NCBI RefSeq assembly: GCF_036226685.1
Contig: NZ_CP109009.1
Location: forward strand, 1,364,001 to 1,428,000
Origin: Streptomyces sp. NBC_00690
GTDB taxonomy: Bacteria; Actinomycetota; Actinomycetes; Streptomycetales; Streptomycetaceae
Direction: 5' to 3'
Length of the DNA: 64,000 nucleotides
Shown: one piece after another, positions 50,069 to 59,131 of the stretch
Layout: each line of letters begins with the position of its first letter
How positions within the stretch are numbered: position 1 is the first letter of the stretch
The notes under the pieces: model-generated
Databases searched by the model: none
Told to the model about the DNA's origin: nothing
The model's input: only the letters and a program-made list of their open reading frames with translations
Position numbers and translations under genes: made by a program

Positions 50069-51280
50069 ATGGAGATCCCGCTGCGACTGCGGCAAGCCCG
50101 GTCAGCACTGTTGCTGATCTTCCTCGTCCACGGAGCGGTCTTCGCCCTGCTGGTCACCCGGATTCCCGCGATCCAGGACCGGTACGGGCTCAGCGACGCA
50201 GCCCTGCCCGCATTCTTGGCCGCCGTGCCGATCCTCGCCGGAGTGGGGAGCCTCAGCGCCTCCCGCCTGGTGCGGCGGGTGCCCGCGCCGATGGTGGTGC
50301 GGGTGCTCCAGCCGGTGATCTGTCTGACGCTGGTGGGGGTGGGGTCGGGCCGGGCCGTGTGGCACCTCGCCCTGAGCCTTGCCGTGTTCGGACTGATGGT
50401 GGGCGCGTTGGAAGCGACGATGAACATGACGGGCGTCGGCATCGAACGCGGCTACGGCCGCAGCATCATGTTGCGCTTCCACGGGGCCGCCAGCCTCGGT
50501 GGCATCGTCGGCGCCCTGCTGGCCTGGGCGGGTGCACACTGGGACGTCTCGCTGTCCGTCCTCTATACGGTCTCGGTCGTGGTGCTGCTACCGATCGGTG
50601 TGGCGGCGGGCCCTCGGTTGTCCGCGGTGGAGCTGCCCGGTGAAGGCGCGGCGCCGGCATCGAAGACCGAGCGGCCGGCAGTGCCGTGGAAGCCGCTGCT
50701 GCCGCTCTGCCTGATCATGGGCGTTGCGGTGGTCGCCGACTCCACGGCCACCAACTGGAGTGCCAAGTTCCTTCAGGACACGCTGGGGAGCTCCGAGGCG
50801 GTGGCCACTCTGCCGTACGCCCTCTACATGGTCGCCACGCTGGTGGGTCGTGGTTTCGGCGACCAGTGGGTGAGGCGGTGGGGCGCTGCCAGTGTGATCC
50901 GCGCGGGCGCGGTGCTGTCGGCCGCCGGTTTCTCGGTGGTCGCCGCGGCGCCGGGGCCCTGGGCCGCGGTGTTCGGCTTCGGCATGCTCGGCGCCGGTCT
51001 GTCGGTGATCATTCCGCAGGTGTTCACGGTCGGCGCCCGGCTGCTGCCGGGGTCGTCGGACACCGCCATCGCCCGCGTCAACCTCTTCAACTACGTGGGA
51101 TTCCTCGTCGGTCCGCCGTTGGTCGGGGCGGTCGGCGCGACGGTCTCCTACCGAGCTGCGATGTGCGTACCGCTGTTGCTCGTCCTCGGGGTGTTGTTGA
51201 TGGCGCGTTCACTGGTGGCCCCCGAGCGTCCGGAGCCGACCGTGCCGCTGGCTCGACCGGCTCCGACCACCACCGGGTAG
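50069..51280 (+). CDS. MFS transporter (12-TM)
   Basis: A 403-residue transporter with about 12 helices, of the small MFS type often annotated as sugar or unspecified MFS (LLLIFLVHGAVFALLVTRIPAIQDRYGLSDAALP at the N-terminus; RVNLFNYVGFLVGPPLVG in TM10-11). ATG 50069 has GAAGGGGG in front and is preferred; ATG 50051 is an alternative that would add six residues. It stands between two large intergenic spaces and is followed by a strong terminator, so it is monocistronic. Substrate unknown; export of a pathway product is possible. Confidence 0.88.
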   Translation: MEIPLRLRQARSALLLIFLVHGAVFALLVTRIPAIQDRYGLSDAALPAFLAAVPILAGVGSLSASRLVRRVPAPMVVRVLQPVICLTLVGVGSGRAVWHLALSLAVFGLMVGALEATMNMTGVGIERGYGRSIMLRFHGAASLGGIVGALLAWAGAHWDVSLSVLYTVSVVVLLPIGVAAGPRLSAVELPGEGAAPASKTERPAVPWKPLLPLCLIMGVAVVADSTATNWSAKFLQDTLGSSEAVATLPYALYMVATLVGRGFGDQWVRRWGAASVIRAGAVLSAAGFSVVAAAPGPWAAVFGFGMLGAGLSVIIPQVFTVGARLLPGSSDTAIARVNLFNYVGFLVGPPLVGAVGATVSYRAAMCVPLLLVLGVLLMARSLVAPERPEPTVPLARPAPTTTG

Positions 51281-51314
51281 GCCGTGCTGTCGGAGCGATC
51301 CCGCGGGTTGGTGT

Positions 51315-51350
51315 GCCCGGGCCCCTCGGCCGTCGTCGAGGGGCCCGGGC
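51315..51350 (+). terminator. terminator after the MFS gene
   Basis: A perfect 14-bp stem (51315-51328 GCCCGGGCCCCTCG with 51337-51350) and an eight-base loop, 34 bp after the stop codon. Confidence 0.75.
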
Positions 51351-51415
51351 TTCGTTGTGTGCTCGTGTTTCGTTGGTGCTCGTGTTTCGTTGGTAGCCGG
51401 GCTTCGTTGTGTGCC
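51346..51415. repeat. four 17-18-bp tandem repeats
   Basis: Units at 51346-51363, 51364-51380, 51381-51397 and 51398-51415 share CGNGNTTCGTTGNTNGC-like sequence; units 1 and 4 and units 2 and 3 are nearly identical pairs. They begin inside the terminator arm and are GT-rich on the top strand, unlike the surroundings. Confidence 0.7.
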
Positions 51416-51695
51416 CGGGTACGCCTGCCGGAGGTGGCGAACGGGTCGGACCGGGCGGCGCAGGAACAGGGCGTCAAGCCGATCGGGGCCGGGCCGTCGC
51501 ACAGGAGCCGGCCGGCAGTGGGCGGGGGGATCTCAGCCCGTCGATGTCCGCCCTACCTCGCCTTTAGCAGGCCCAAAGCGCGAAAGCGGACGATCCCCGC
51601 GAGGGCGGACCCGGGCCGTGACCGCGCACCGCATGTACCGCGGAGGCGCCGGTGAAGACCCGGTCGCGAGAGAGCCCCCTGACGATGGGAGAACC

Positions 51696-52751
51696 ATGCG
51701 CTGGGAAAGCGTTTATGTGGCGGGAACGGGTGCCTGGCTCCCCGAACCGTTCCCCGCCCGCGCCGCCGTGGAGGCGGGCGAGTACGACCCCGAGCAGTTC
51801 GAGGCGGACGGTCTGCTGACGGTCCGGATCGCCGGCGACGACATCGCGCCGCCCGACATGGCGGTGCAGGCCGCCACCACCGCACTCAAGCGGTCGCAGA
51901 TCGACGCGGAGACCGTGCGGCTCCTGCTGCACAACTATGTGTGGTTCCAGGGCCAGACCATGTGGCCGGTGGCGTCCTACGTCGCCGACCACGCCGTCCA
52001 CCGCGGCGTACCGGCCTTCGAGGTGAAGCAGGAGTGCAACGCCGCGATCAGTTCGCTGGAGCTCGCAGCCCGCCATCTGAGCACGGAGCCCGAGGAGGCC
52101 GCCGCGGTACTCACCACCGCCGACCGCTTCGCCGAGCCGCTGATCCACCGCTGGAGCGCGGAGGCCGGACTGGTCTACGGCGACGGCGGTACCGCGCTGG
52201 TGCTCTCCAACCGCAGCGGGTTCGCTCGGGTGTTGTCGACCGCGACCCGCGCGGACAACCGGATGGAGGCGCTCGCCCGGGGTGCGGGGCTCAGCCCCCT
52301 GCCCACCGACGAGCCCTACGACCACGCGGCCAGGTTCGCCCACTACCTGCGGGCCCAGGGCAACATCCGGGAGGCGTCCGAGCGGTTGATCGCGATGGTC
52401 ATGGGCGCGGTCGACGACGCCCTGACTGATGCCGACACCCGCCGTGAAGACCTCGCCTGGGCCGTCATCCCCACCGGGGGCCGCAGCAAGATGCAGTGGC
52501 AGGCGGAACAGCTGCTGGGCGTGCCGGCGGAACGCACGACCTGGGAGTTCGGCCGGCGTACCGGACACCTGGGCGCAGGTGACCAGTTCGCCGCGCTCAA
52601 CGACCTCGCCGAGCGGGGCGAGCTGAACCCTGGTGACCGGGTGCTGATGCTCTCCGCCGGCCCGGGCACCGCGAGCTGTGCCGTCCTGGAGATCACCAGC
52701 CAGCCCGCGTGGGCCGTGCCCGCAGCCCTCGCCCAGGAGCCTCAGTCATGA
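51696..52751 (+). CDS. KSIII-like acyltransferase A
   Basis: A 351-residue KASIII-family protein of the acyltransferase-like kind. The nucleophile is Cys114 in QECNAAISSLE. The usual Pro-His-Gln-Asn motif is absent (AVIPTGGRSKMQW), and the Gly-Asn motif is replaced by GHLGAGDQ with His291 and Asp296. CerJ-type enzymes, which move acyl groups from ACP to an O or N nucleophile instead of condensing carbon units, also use Asp in place of Asn. GGGAGAA precedes the ATG. The gene is coupled to the AMP ligase by ATGA and is a clear paralogue of the gene at 55955. It probably transfers the unit made on the decarboxylase-ACP protein. Confidence 0.85.
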   Translation: MRWESVYVAGTGAWLPEPFPARAAVEAGEYDPEQFEADGLLTVRIAGDDIAPPDMAVQAATTALKRSQIDAETVRLLLHNYVWFQGQTMWPVASYVADHAVHRGVPAFEVKQECNAAISSLELAARHLSTEPEEAAAVLTTADRFAEPLIHRWSAEAGLVYGDGGTALVLSNRSGFARVLSTATRADNRMEALARGAGLSPLPTDEPYDHAARFAHYLRAQGNIREASERLIAMVMGAVDDALTDADTRREDLAWAVIPTGGRSKMQWQAEQLLGVPAERTTWEFGRRTGHLGAGDQFAALNDLAERGELNPGDRVLMLSAGPGTASCAVLEITSQPAWAVPAALAQEPQS

Positions 52752-54331
52752 CCGCCCCGGCACCGGAGGTGTTCCCCGCGACGGCGCTGATCGACAACGC
52801 CGTGGGCACCGACACCGCGCCCCTCGTCGAGAACGCCGCCGAGGTGTTCCTGACGGCCGCCGTCGGCGCCCATCCCGACTCCCCCGCCGTGCGTGACCGC
52901 TATGGAGTGTGGACCTATGCCGAACTCGACGCCGCGGCGGACTCCTTCAGCCGCGTCCTTGAGGGTTACGGCATCGAGCCGGGCGACCGGGTGCTCGCCC
53001 GGGTCGGGAGCGTACGTGAGTTCACGGCACTGCTGTACGGCACCTGGCGTCGAGGAGCCGTCCTGGTCCCGATCAACCCGGGGATGAAGGCGTACCACCT
53101 CGCGGCGGTGCTCGCCGACTCCCGTCCTTCGCTGATCGTGGTGGAGGAGGGGGAACGATCCGGCGCCGATGGACTGGAGTGGCCGGCGCAGGTGCCGGTC
53201 GCCGTGCTGGGCGAGGTGGATCTGTCCGGTGCGGCCGACCCCGCAGCGCGCACCCAGGTCAAGGTGCCGGCGGATCGGCTCTCCCTGTTGATCTACACCT
53301 CGGGCAGCACGTCGGCGCCCAAGGCGGTGGCCTGCCCGCACGGCCCGGTGGCGTTCGCCGCCCGGGCGGTCGCGGCCCGGCTGGGCTACCGCGCGGACGA
53401 CACCGTGCTCACCGCCGTACCGCTCTCCTTCGACTACGGCCTGTACCAGATCCTGTTGAGCGCGCTGGCCGGCGCCGAGCTGCTCCTTTCGGGCCCGTCC
53501 GACCACGCCCGGCTGCTCGGGTTCGCCCGCGACCACGGCGCCACGGTGGTGCCCCTCGTACCGTCGCTGGGCGAACTGCTGGTGCGGTTGACCTCCCGCG
53601 ATCGGCAGCCGACCCGGATACGGCTGTTCACCAACACCGGCGCCGCACTCAACGCGCCGCTGATCGCTGCGCTGAGGGAGGCGTTCCCCGGTGCGGCGGT
53701 CGCCCCCATGTACGGCACCACCGAGTGCAAGCGGATCACCATCCTGGAACCGGACGGCGATCTGGCCCGGCCCGGGTCCGTGGGACCCGCGCTGCCCGGC
53801 ACCGAGGTCCTGGTACTCGACGAGGACGGCCGACGGCTGCCGCCCCACGAGATCGGTGAACTCGTGGTGCGCGGCCCCCATGTGATGGCGGGCTACTGGC
53901 AGGCCCCCGAGCAGACCGCGCTGCGCTTCCGGCATTCCGACGAGACCGGGGTCACCCTGCACACGGGCGACTACGGCTGGCTGGACGAGGACGGTCACGT
54001 CTACTTCCAGGGCCGCAGGGACGATCTGTTCAAGCGGCGCGGCGCGCGCATGAGTTCGGTGGAGATCGAGGCCGCCACGCTCGACATCGAGGGTGTGCGG
54101 GAAGCCGCACTGTTGGTCCCCGAGGACGATCGGGACATGGTCCTCTTCGTCGTCGGCGAGGACGACCGGCTGACCGACGAGCAGGTACTGCTGCGGCTCG
54201 GGGACCGTCTCGAAGCCGCGAAGGTGCCCGACGTCTGCCATGTGCTGACCGCACTCCCCCTCACCCCCAACGGCAAGATCGACCGCAAGGAGCTGCGCAG
54301 GCGGCTCGTGGAGGGCATCCATGGCGACTGA
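52748..54331 (+). CDS. class I adenylate-forming acid:ACP ligase
   Basis: A 527-residue ANL-family enzyme. Motifs: YTSGSTSAPKAVA from residue 183, MYGTTECKRI, HTGDYGWLDEDGHVYFQGRRDD, FKRRGARMSSVEIE and catalytic Lys510 in NGKIDRKEL. Lacking a fused carrier domain, it must acylate a separate one, and the ACP at the end of the next protein, with which the gene overlaps by 11 bp, is the clear candidate. The acid is probably an amino acid, given the adjoining PLP decarboxylase. I cannot read substrate specificity reliably. Confidence 0.9.
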   Translation: MTAPAPEVFPATALIDNAVGTDTAPLVENAAEVFLTAAVGAHPDSPAVRDRYGVWTYAELDAAADSFSRVLEGYGIEPGDRVLARVGSVREFTALLYGTWRRGAVLVPINPGMKAYHLAAVLADSRPSLIVVEEGERSGADGLEWPAQVPVAVLGEVDLSGAADPAARTQVKVPADRLSLLIYTSGSTSAPKAVACPHGPVAFAARAVAARLGYRADDTVLTAVPLSFDYGLYQILLSALAGAELLLSGPSDHARLLGFARDHGATVVPLVPSLGELLVRLTSRDRQPTRIRLFTNTGAALNAPLIAALREAFPGAAVAPMYGTTECKRITILEPDGDLARPGSVGPALPGTEVLVLDEDGRRLPPHEIGELVVRGPHVMAGYWQAPEQTALRFRHSDETGVTLHTGDYGWLDEDGHVYFQGRRDDLFKRRGARMSSVEIEAATLDIEGVREAALLVPEDDRDMVLFVVGEDDRLTDEQVLLRLGDRLEAAKVPDVCHVLTALPLTPNGKIDRKELRRRLVEGIHGD

Positions 54332-55910
54332 CAGGGACCTCGTCGAAGGGCTGGTCGAGCAGTACGGCAGCCCGTTGTACATCTACGACCTGGCGCGGCT
54401 GCGCTCCGCTTTGGAGGACCTGCGGACCGCCCTGCCGCAGCCGAGCCGCATCTACTACTCGCTCAAGGCCAATCCGCACCCCGGCCTCGTCGCCGAGCTG
54501 CGCCGGGGCGGGGCGCGCGCCGAGGTCACCTCGCGCGGGGAGCTCGCCGCCGCGCTGGAGGCGGGACATCCAGCCGCCGAGCTGATGTACTCCGGTCCCG
54601 GCAAGGTGCCGGCGGAGCTGGACGAGGCGATCGCGGCGGGGATGCGCACCTTCTCCACCGAGTCGTTCGGTGATCTGGAGCGGATCGGCGCCGCGGCTGC
54701 GGCGCACGGGGTGGTCGCCGACTGTGTGCTGCGCATCAACGCAGCGGGCGCCCCCGGGCAGGGCGGACTGAGGATGACGGGCGGGCCCTCGCAGTTCGGG
54801 TTCGACCTGGACGGGCTGGCCAGGGAGCGGGCCCGGCTGCTCGCCGAAGGCACCCGGATCGTGGGCATGCACTTCTTCCCGCTCACCAACGCCCGCGACG
54901 AGGAGGGGCTGCACGCCGAGCTGGCGAACAGCGTGCGCACGGCGGCCCGGCTCCGCGACGAACTCGGCATCCCGCTCCAACTGCTCGACCTCGGCGGTGG
55001 GTTCGCGGCGCCCTACGCCACTCCGGGCGAGCGTCCCGTCTACCGCGGTCTGCGGACCTCGCTGACCGCGGTCCTCGACGAACACCTGCCGGGCTGGCGC
55101 GACGGTGATCCCGTGATCGCCTTCGAGTCGGGGCGCTATCTCGTCGGGGACAGCGGTCGGCTGGTGACCACGGTCACCGATGTGAAGCACAGCAAGGGCA
55201 GCGACTACGCGGTGCTCGACTCGGGAATCAACCATCTGGGCGGGCTCTCCGGCCTCGGACGGCTGCTGCCGCTCTCGGCGCAGCCCCTCGCTCCCGTGCC
55301 CGAGGACCGCGCGGACGAGGGCCCGACGACCGTGACCCTGGCCGGCCCGCTGTGCACCCCGGCCGACATTCTGGCGCGCGTCGCGGAACTGCCGGGGGTG
55401 CGCCCGGGCGACCGGCTGGTCTTCCCGCACGTCGGCGCCTACGGGCTGTCGGCGAGCCTGCTGGGTTTCCTGGGTCATCCGGCGCCCGCCGAGGTCCTGG
55501 TGGACGGCGGCAAGGCCGTCTCCGCGACCCGTCTGGCCCTGCAACGCCACACCGTCGCTCCGCTCGCCGACCTCCAGTCGAAGGATTCCCCCGCCATGCC
55601 CGACACCTCCGTCCCCACGGCGACCGACACCACCACGTCCACGGCCCACGGCTGGGACGAGGAGTACGAGTCCGTCCTGCACGACGTGCTTCCCCGGCTC
55701 GCCGCGAAGGGTCCGCTGCTGCCCGACAGCAGCCTCAAGGCGGCCGGTCTGGATTCCATGGCCATGGTGGAGGTGCTGGTCCGGGTGGAGTCCGCGTACA
55801 GCATCTCCATCCCCGACAGCGAGTTGGTCGCGGCCACCTTCGCCACGCCCGCCTCGCTCTGGCGCGTGGTTTCCACCCTGCGCGAGCAGGCCGTCGGCCC
55901 GGCTGCCTGA
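54321..55910 (+). CDS. PLP decarboxylase (fold type III) fused to ACP
   Basis: A 529-residue fusion. Residues 1-415 are an ornithine/diaminopimelate/arginine decarboxylase-type enzyme: PLP Lys49 in YYSLKANPHP, the phosphate-binding LLDLGGGF, CTPADIL with the active-site Cys, and HVGAYGLSA. A Thr/Ser-rich linker (about 415-435) leads to an ACP with Ser479 in AAGLDSMAMVEV. The arrangement recalls BtrK/BtrI of butirosin biosynthesis, where glutamate is decarboxylated as a thioester on an ACP, but here both functions are on one chain. The likely product is an omega-amino (or beta-alanyl-type) acyl-ACP. Confidence 0.9.
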   Translation: MATDRDLVEGLVEQYGSPLYIYDLARLRSALEDLRTALPQPSRIYYSLKANPHPGLVAELRRGGARAEVTSRGELAAALEAGHPAAELMYSGPGKVPAELDEAIAAGMRTFSTESFGDLERIGAAAAAHGVVADCVLRINAAGAPGQGGLRMTGGPSQFGFDLDGLARERARLLAEGTRIVGMHFFPLTNARDEEGLHAELANSVRTAARLRDELGIPLQLLDLGGGFAAPYATPGERPVYRGLRTSLTAVLDEHLPGWRDGDPVIAFESGRYLVGDSGRLVTTVTDVKHSKGSDYAVLDSGINHLGGLSGLGRLLPLSAQPLAPVPEDRADEGPTTVTLAGPLCTPADILARVAELPGVRPGDRLVFPHVGAYGLSASLLGFLGHPAPAEVLVDGGKAVSATRLALQRHTVAPLADLQSKDSPAMPDTSVPTATDTTTSTAHGWDEEYESVLHDVLPRLAAKGPLLPDSSLKAAGLDSMAMVEVLVRVESAYSISIPDSELVAATFATPASLWRVVSTLREQAVGPAA

Positions 55911-55954
55911 CCCGGATGACCGGCTCAGACCCACAACCAAGAAGGTAGGACCTC

Positions 55955-56998
55955 ATGCGTTGGGAAGGCGTATTCGTCGCGGGGACCGGAGTGTGGTTGG
56001 GCGAGCCCGAACTCGCCCGGTCCGCCGTGGAGTCGGGTAGGTACGACGCGGAACAGCACGCGCAGGACGAGATCCTGTCCGTTTCGGTCGCCGACGAGTC
56101 GATGGCTCCCCCGGACATGGCCGTGCACGCCGCGACGACCGCGCTGAAGCGCTCGGGGCTGGATGCGTCGGACGTGGAGTTGCTGATCCACAGCAGCATC
56201 TGGTTCCAGGGCGTGGAGATGTGGCCCGCCGCCTCCTATGTGGCGGGGCACGCGCTGGGCACATCGGTGACGGCCTTCGGGCTGGAGCAGGAGTGCAACG
56301 GCGGTGTGGGCGCCCTGGAGGTGGCGGCCCGGCAGGTCAGCGCCCGACCCGGCGAGGGTGCGGCGATGGTCACCACCGCCGACCGCTTCGGCGCCCCCCT
56401 GGTCCAGCGGTGGAGCAGTGAGCCGGGCTTCGTGTACGGGGACGCGGGCACGGCTCTGCTCCTGTCCGCACGCGGCGGATTCGCCCGGCTGCTGTCCACG
56501 GCGAGCGGTTCGGACAATTCACTGGAGGCGGTGGTGCGCGGACCTGCGCTGAAGCCGCTGCCGTCAGGCGGTCCGCTGGACCTGCTGGGCCGCGTCGGTC
56601 ACTACGTCCGGACCCGGGGCAGTGTGCGGGAGGCGACCGAGAAGGTCGCGGCGGTCGTCAACAGGGTCGTGGACACGGCCCTGGCCGACGCCGGCGTCGG
56701 CCGCGCGGACATCGACCGCGTGGTGACCCTGGCCAGTGGACGCGCCCGGCTCGAATGGCAGCTCCCCCAACTGCTCGGCTTCCCGGTGGAGCTGTCCACC
56801 TGGGAGTTCGCGCGCCGGGCGGGACATCTGGGCGCGGGTGACCAGATCGCAGGCTTCAACGACCTTGTGGAGCGGGGCGAGTTGCGCGTGGGCGATCGGG
56901 TGCTGTTCGTCGGTGGCGGTTCGGGGTTCAGCTGCACCTGTGCGGTGCTGGAGATCGTGGACGTACCCCAGTGGGAGCCGTCCGGCGCACTGGCGTGA
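55955..56998 (+). CDS. KSIII-like acyltransferase B
   Basis: A 347-residue paralogue of the protein at 51696, with the same opening (MRWE..VAGTG.WL.EP) and the same residues at identical positions: Cys114 (QECNGGVGALE), His291 and Asp296 (GHLGAGDQ). The canonical Pro-His-Gln region is VVTLASGRARLEW, again without His. GAAGG precedes the ATG. The two copies may act as a heterodimer or on two successive transfers. One may be catalytically idle, although the key residues are kept in both. Confidence 0.85.
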   Translation: MRWEGVFVAGTGVWLGEPELARSAVESGRYDAEQHAQDEILSVSVADESMAPPDMAVHAATTALKRSGLDASDVELLIHSSIWFQGVEMWPAASYVAGHALGTSVTAFGLEQECNGGVGALEVAARQVSARPGEGAAMVTTADRFGAPLVQRWSSEPGFVYGDAGTALLLSARGGFARLLSTASGSDNSLEAVVRGPALKPLPSGGPLDLLGRVGHYVRTRGSVREATEKVAAVVNRVVDTALADAGVGRADIDRVVTLASGRARLEWQLPQLLGFPVELSTWEFARRAGHLGAGDQIAGFNDLVERGELRVGDRVLFVGGGSGFSCTCAVLEIVDVPQWEPSGALA

Positions 56999-57134
56999 GG
57001 GCGGGAATCGCCGCTGCCGCCTGCGGCTCCAGCGGCGCTTCAGTGCACTGGCGGATACTCCTGAGTTTGACCGCCGTTGTTCCGGCGCCAGGACCGCCGC
57101 CCTGGCCGAATGCCTCGAAGCTGAGGAGAAACGC

Positions 57135-57554
57135 ATGGTGATGATGACCGACCGAACCGGTGCAAGAAGAAGTTCGACGTCCGGCTCGGTACGGGTCGCC
57201 TGGGGAGTCCTGGGAGGGCTGCTCCTGATCTGGGACGTCTTCGAGGTGGTGAAGCACACCGGCTGGGTGATTCCGGCCGCCGCACTGGGCGCGGTGCTCC
57301 CCGATCTGTCGCGCCTCGCCGGGTTGGGGCAGGAGCACCAGCCGGGCCAACTCCCGGGCAGGGCAGTGCCGTTGTACAACCTGCTGCACCAGCCGTTGAT
57401 CCCGTTCGGCATCATGGTCGTCTTCTCGTTCCTCGGCGATGCGCCCGAGGACATCGCGGCGCCCTTCACGTTCGGCATGTCGTGGCTGACCAACATCGCC
57501 ATCGCCCGGGCGATGGGCTTCGGCCAGCGCACCGCCGACGGCTGGGTGCGCTGA
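57135..57554 (+). CDS. small membrane protein, DUF4260-like
   Basis: A 139-residue protein with three or four hydrophobic segments (VAWGVLGGLLLIWDVFEVV; WVIPAAALGAVLPDLSRLAG; LIPFGIMVVFSFLG; MSWLTNIAIARAMGFG). The PDLS ... LYNLLHQ ... NIAIARAMGFG order matches the DUF4260 family of small integral membrane proteins. GAGGAGAA upstream fixes ATG 57135. A strong terminator follows. Function unknown; it may help anchor the cassette or aid export. Confidence 0.7.
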   Translation: MVMMTDRTGARRSSTSGSVRVAWGVLGGLLLIWDVFEVVKHTGWVIPAAALGAVLPDLSRLAGLGQEHQPGQLPGRAVPLYNLLHQPLIPFGIMVVFSFLGDAPEDIAAPFTFGMSWLTNIAIARAMGFGQRTADGWVR

Positions 57555-57617
57555 CGGGCACACCCGGCAGCACACGAGCGCCGGCTCATGTCCGAGGCCG
57601 CGACGCGGCAGCGGAAT

Positions 57618-57648
57618 CAGGCCCGCACCCCTTTCGGGTGCGGGCCTG
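57618..57648 (+). terminator. terminator after the DUF4260-like gene
   Basis: A perfect 13-bp stem (CAGGCCCGCACCC and its complement) with a five-base loop CTTTC. Confidence 0.8.
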
Positions 57649-57812
57649 TTCGCATGGGCGCAGACGGTGGGGACGACGCAGAGGGGTGGAGGGCGGGGGC
57701 CGTGGCCAGCGCGGTCCAGTCGCTCTTAATCCGGGCACAAGCCACCGCTGGGACGCTCGCCTGACAGGGGCGCAGTCCCCGTTCGTCTACCGAATCCCGT
57801 GGAGGCCACACG

Positions 57813-59057
57813 ATGGACACCGCCTCGCCGACCTCGGCCCCGGTCGAGTCCCCGACCGAGACCGAAACCGAGCTCCAGTACCCCTTCCCGCGCCCCTCCG
57901 CGGTCGAGGTACCGCCCGTCTACCAGAAGCTGCGCGGCGAGTGCCCGGTGGCCAAGGTCCGGTTGCCCAGCGGCGATGACGGCTATGTGGTCAGCCGGTA
58001 CGACGACGTGCGTACCGTCCTGTCGGATCTACGGTTCAGCCGGGCGGCGATGCTCGCCGAGGGCGCTCCGCGGCTGACGGCCGCCCCGCCCATGGGCGGC
58101 AGCCTGTTCACCATGGACCCGCCCGAGCACACCCGACTGCGCAAGCTGGTGTCGCGCGAGTTCACCGCGCGCCGGGTGCACAACCTGCGTCCGCGCATCC
58201 AGGAGATGACGGACGAGCTGCTGGACCAGATGGAGAAGCTCGCCCCGCCCGTCGATCTCAATCCGGCCTTCGCCTTCCCGCTGCCGGTGATGGTCATCTG
58301 CGAGCTGCTGGGCGTTCCCTTCGAGGACCGGGACCGCTTCCGTGGCTGGTCCGACGCATTCGTCTCGCTCACCTCGCACACGGCCGAAGAGGTGATGGAA
58401 CAGCGGATGTCGATGGTGCAGTACCTCGGCGAGCTGGTGCAGCGCAAGCGTGAGGAGCCCTCGGACGATCTGATGGGCGCGCTGGTGTCGGTCCACGACG
58501 AGGACGGCGAGCGGCTCAGCGAGATCGAGCTGATCACCATGGGGATCACCCTGCTGGTGGCGGGCCACGAGACCACCGTCAGCATGATCGGCACCTGTGT
58601 TCTGACCCTGCTGCGCCACCCGGAGTACCTGGCAGCGCTGCGGGCGAACCCGGAGACGATCGACCATGTCGTGGAGGAGTTGCTGCGGCTCAACCCCATC
58701 GGTGACGGCGGGCCGTTCCGCATCACCCTGGAGGACGTGGAGATAGCGGACACCACCATTCCCGCAGGCAGTGGTGTGATCGCCGCGGTCTGCTCGGCGA
58801 ACCAGGACCCGGACCGCTTCGGCGCCACGCCCGGGGACTTCGACCCGTCCCGACCCACAGCCAGCTCCCATCTCGCCTTCGGCCACGGCGCCCACTTCTG
58901 CCTCGGCGCGGCCCTCGCGCGGGCCGAGCTCCAGATCGCGATCTCCTCGCTGATCAAGAGGTTCCCGAACCTGGCGCTCGCGGACGACGTGAGCAATCTG
59001 AAGATGACCAGCGGAATGATGGTCCACGCGCTGAGCGCCATGCCGGTCACCTGGTGA
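57813..59057 (+). CDS. cytochrome P450
   Basis: A 414-residue bacterial class I P450. I-helix AGHETT (250-255), K-helix ELLRLNP with the Glu-x-x-Arg pair, and heme-binding FGHGAHFCLGAALAR with Cys363 are all present. Residues 70-110 (MDPPEHTRLRKLVSREFT) are the usual C-helix. Needs a ferredoxin; the FdxA-like protein at 27486 is the only one in the window. GGAGG precedes the ATG. A tailoring hydroxylation or epoxidation is likely; the substrate is unknown. Confidence 0.95.
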   Translation: MDTASPTSAPVESPTETETELQYPFPRPSAVEVPPVYQKLRGECPVAKVRLPSGDDGYVVSRYDDVRTVLSDLRFSRAAMLAEGAPRLTAAPPMGGSLFTMDPPEHTRLRKLVSREFTARRVHNLRPRIQEMTDELLDQMEKLAPPVDLNPAFAFPLPVMVICELLGVPFEDRDRFRGWSDAFVSLTSHTAEEVMEQRMSMVQYLGELVQRKREEPSDDLMGALVSVHDEDGERLSEIELITMGITLLVAGHETTVSMIGTCVLTLLRHPEYLAALRANPETIDHVVEELLRLNPIGDGGPFRITLEDVEIADTTIPAGSGVIAAVCSANQDPDRFGATPGDFDPSRPTASSHLAFGHGAHFCLGAALARAELQIAISSLIKRFPNLALADDVSNLKMTSGMMVHALSAMPVTW

Positions 59058-59077
59058 CGTGGAGCTGTTGAACGCCG

Positions 59078-59110
59078 CTGCCCGGGTCCCTTCGGCGGGG
59101 ACCCGGGCAG
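59078..59110. terminator. terminator between convergent P450 and flavin monooxygenase genes
   Basis: A perfect 13-bp stem (59078-59090 CTGCCCGGGTCCC with 59098-59110) and a seven-base loop. Confidence 0.75.
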
Positions 59111-59131
59111 TGGTGTGTCGTACGGAGGACG

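Larger units (their letters stand above)
51281..51695. other. 415-bp intergenic region before the KSIII-like gene
   Basis: Contains the MFS terminator and four tandem repeats (listed separately). The remaining 280 bp hold no supported gene and should contain the promoter of the acyl-transfer cassette. Confidence 0.45.
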
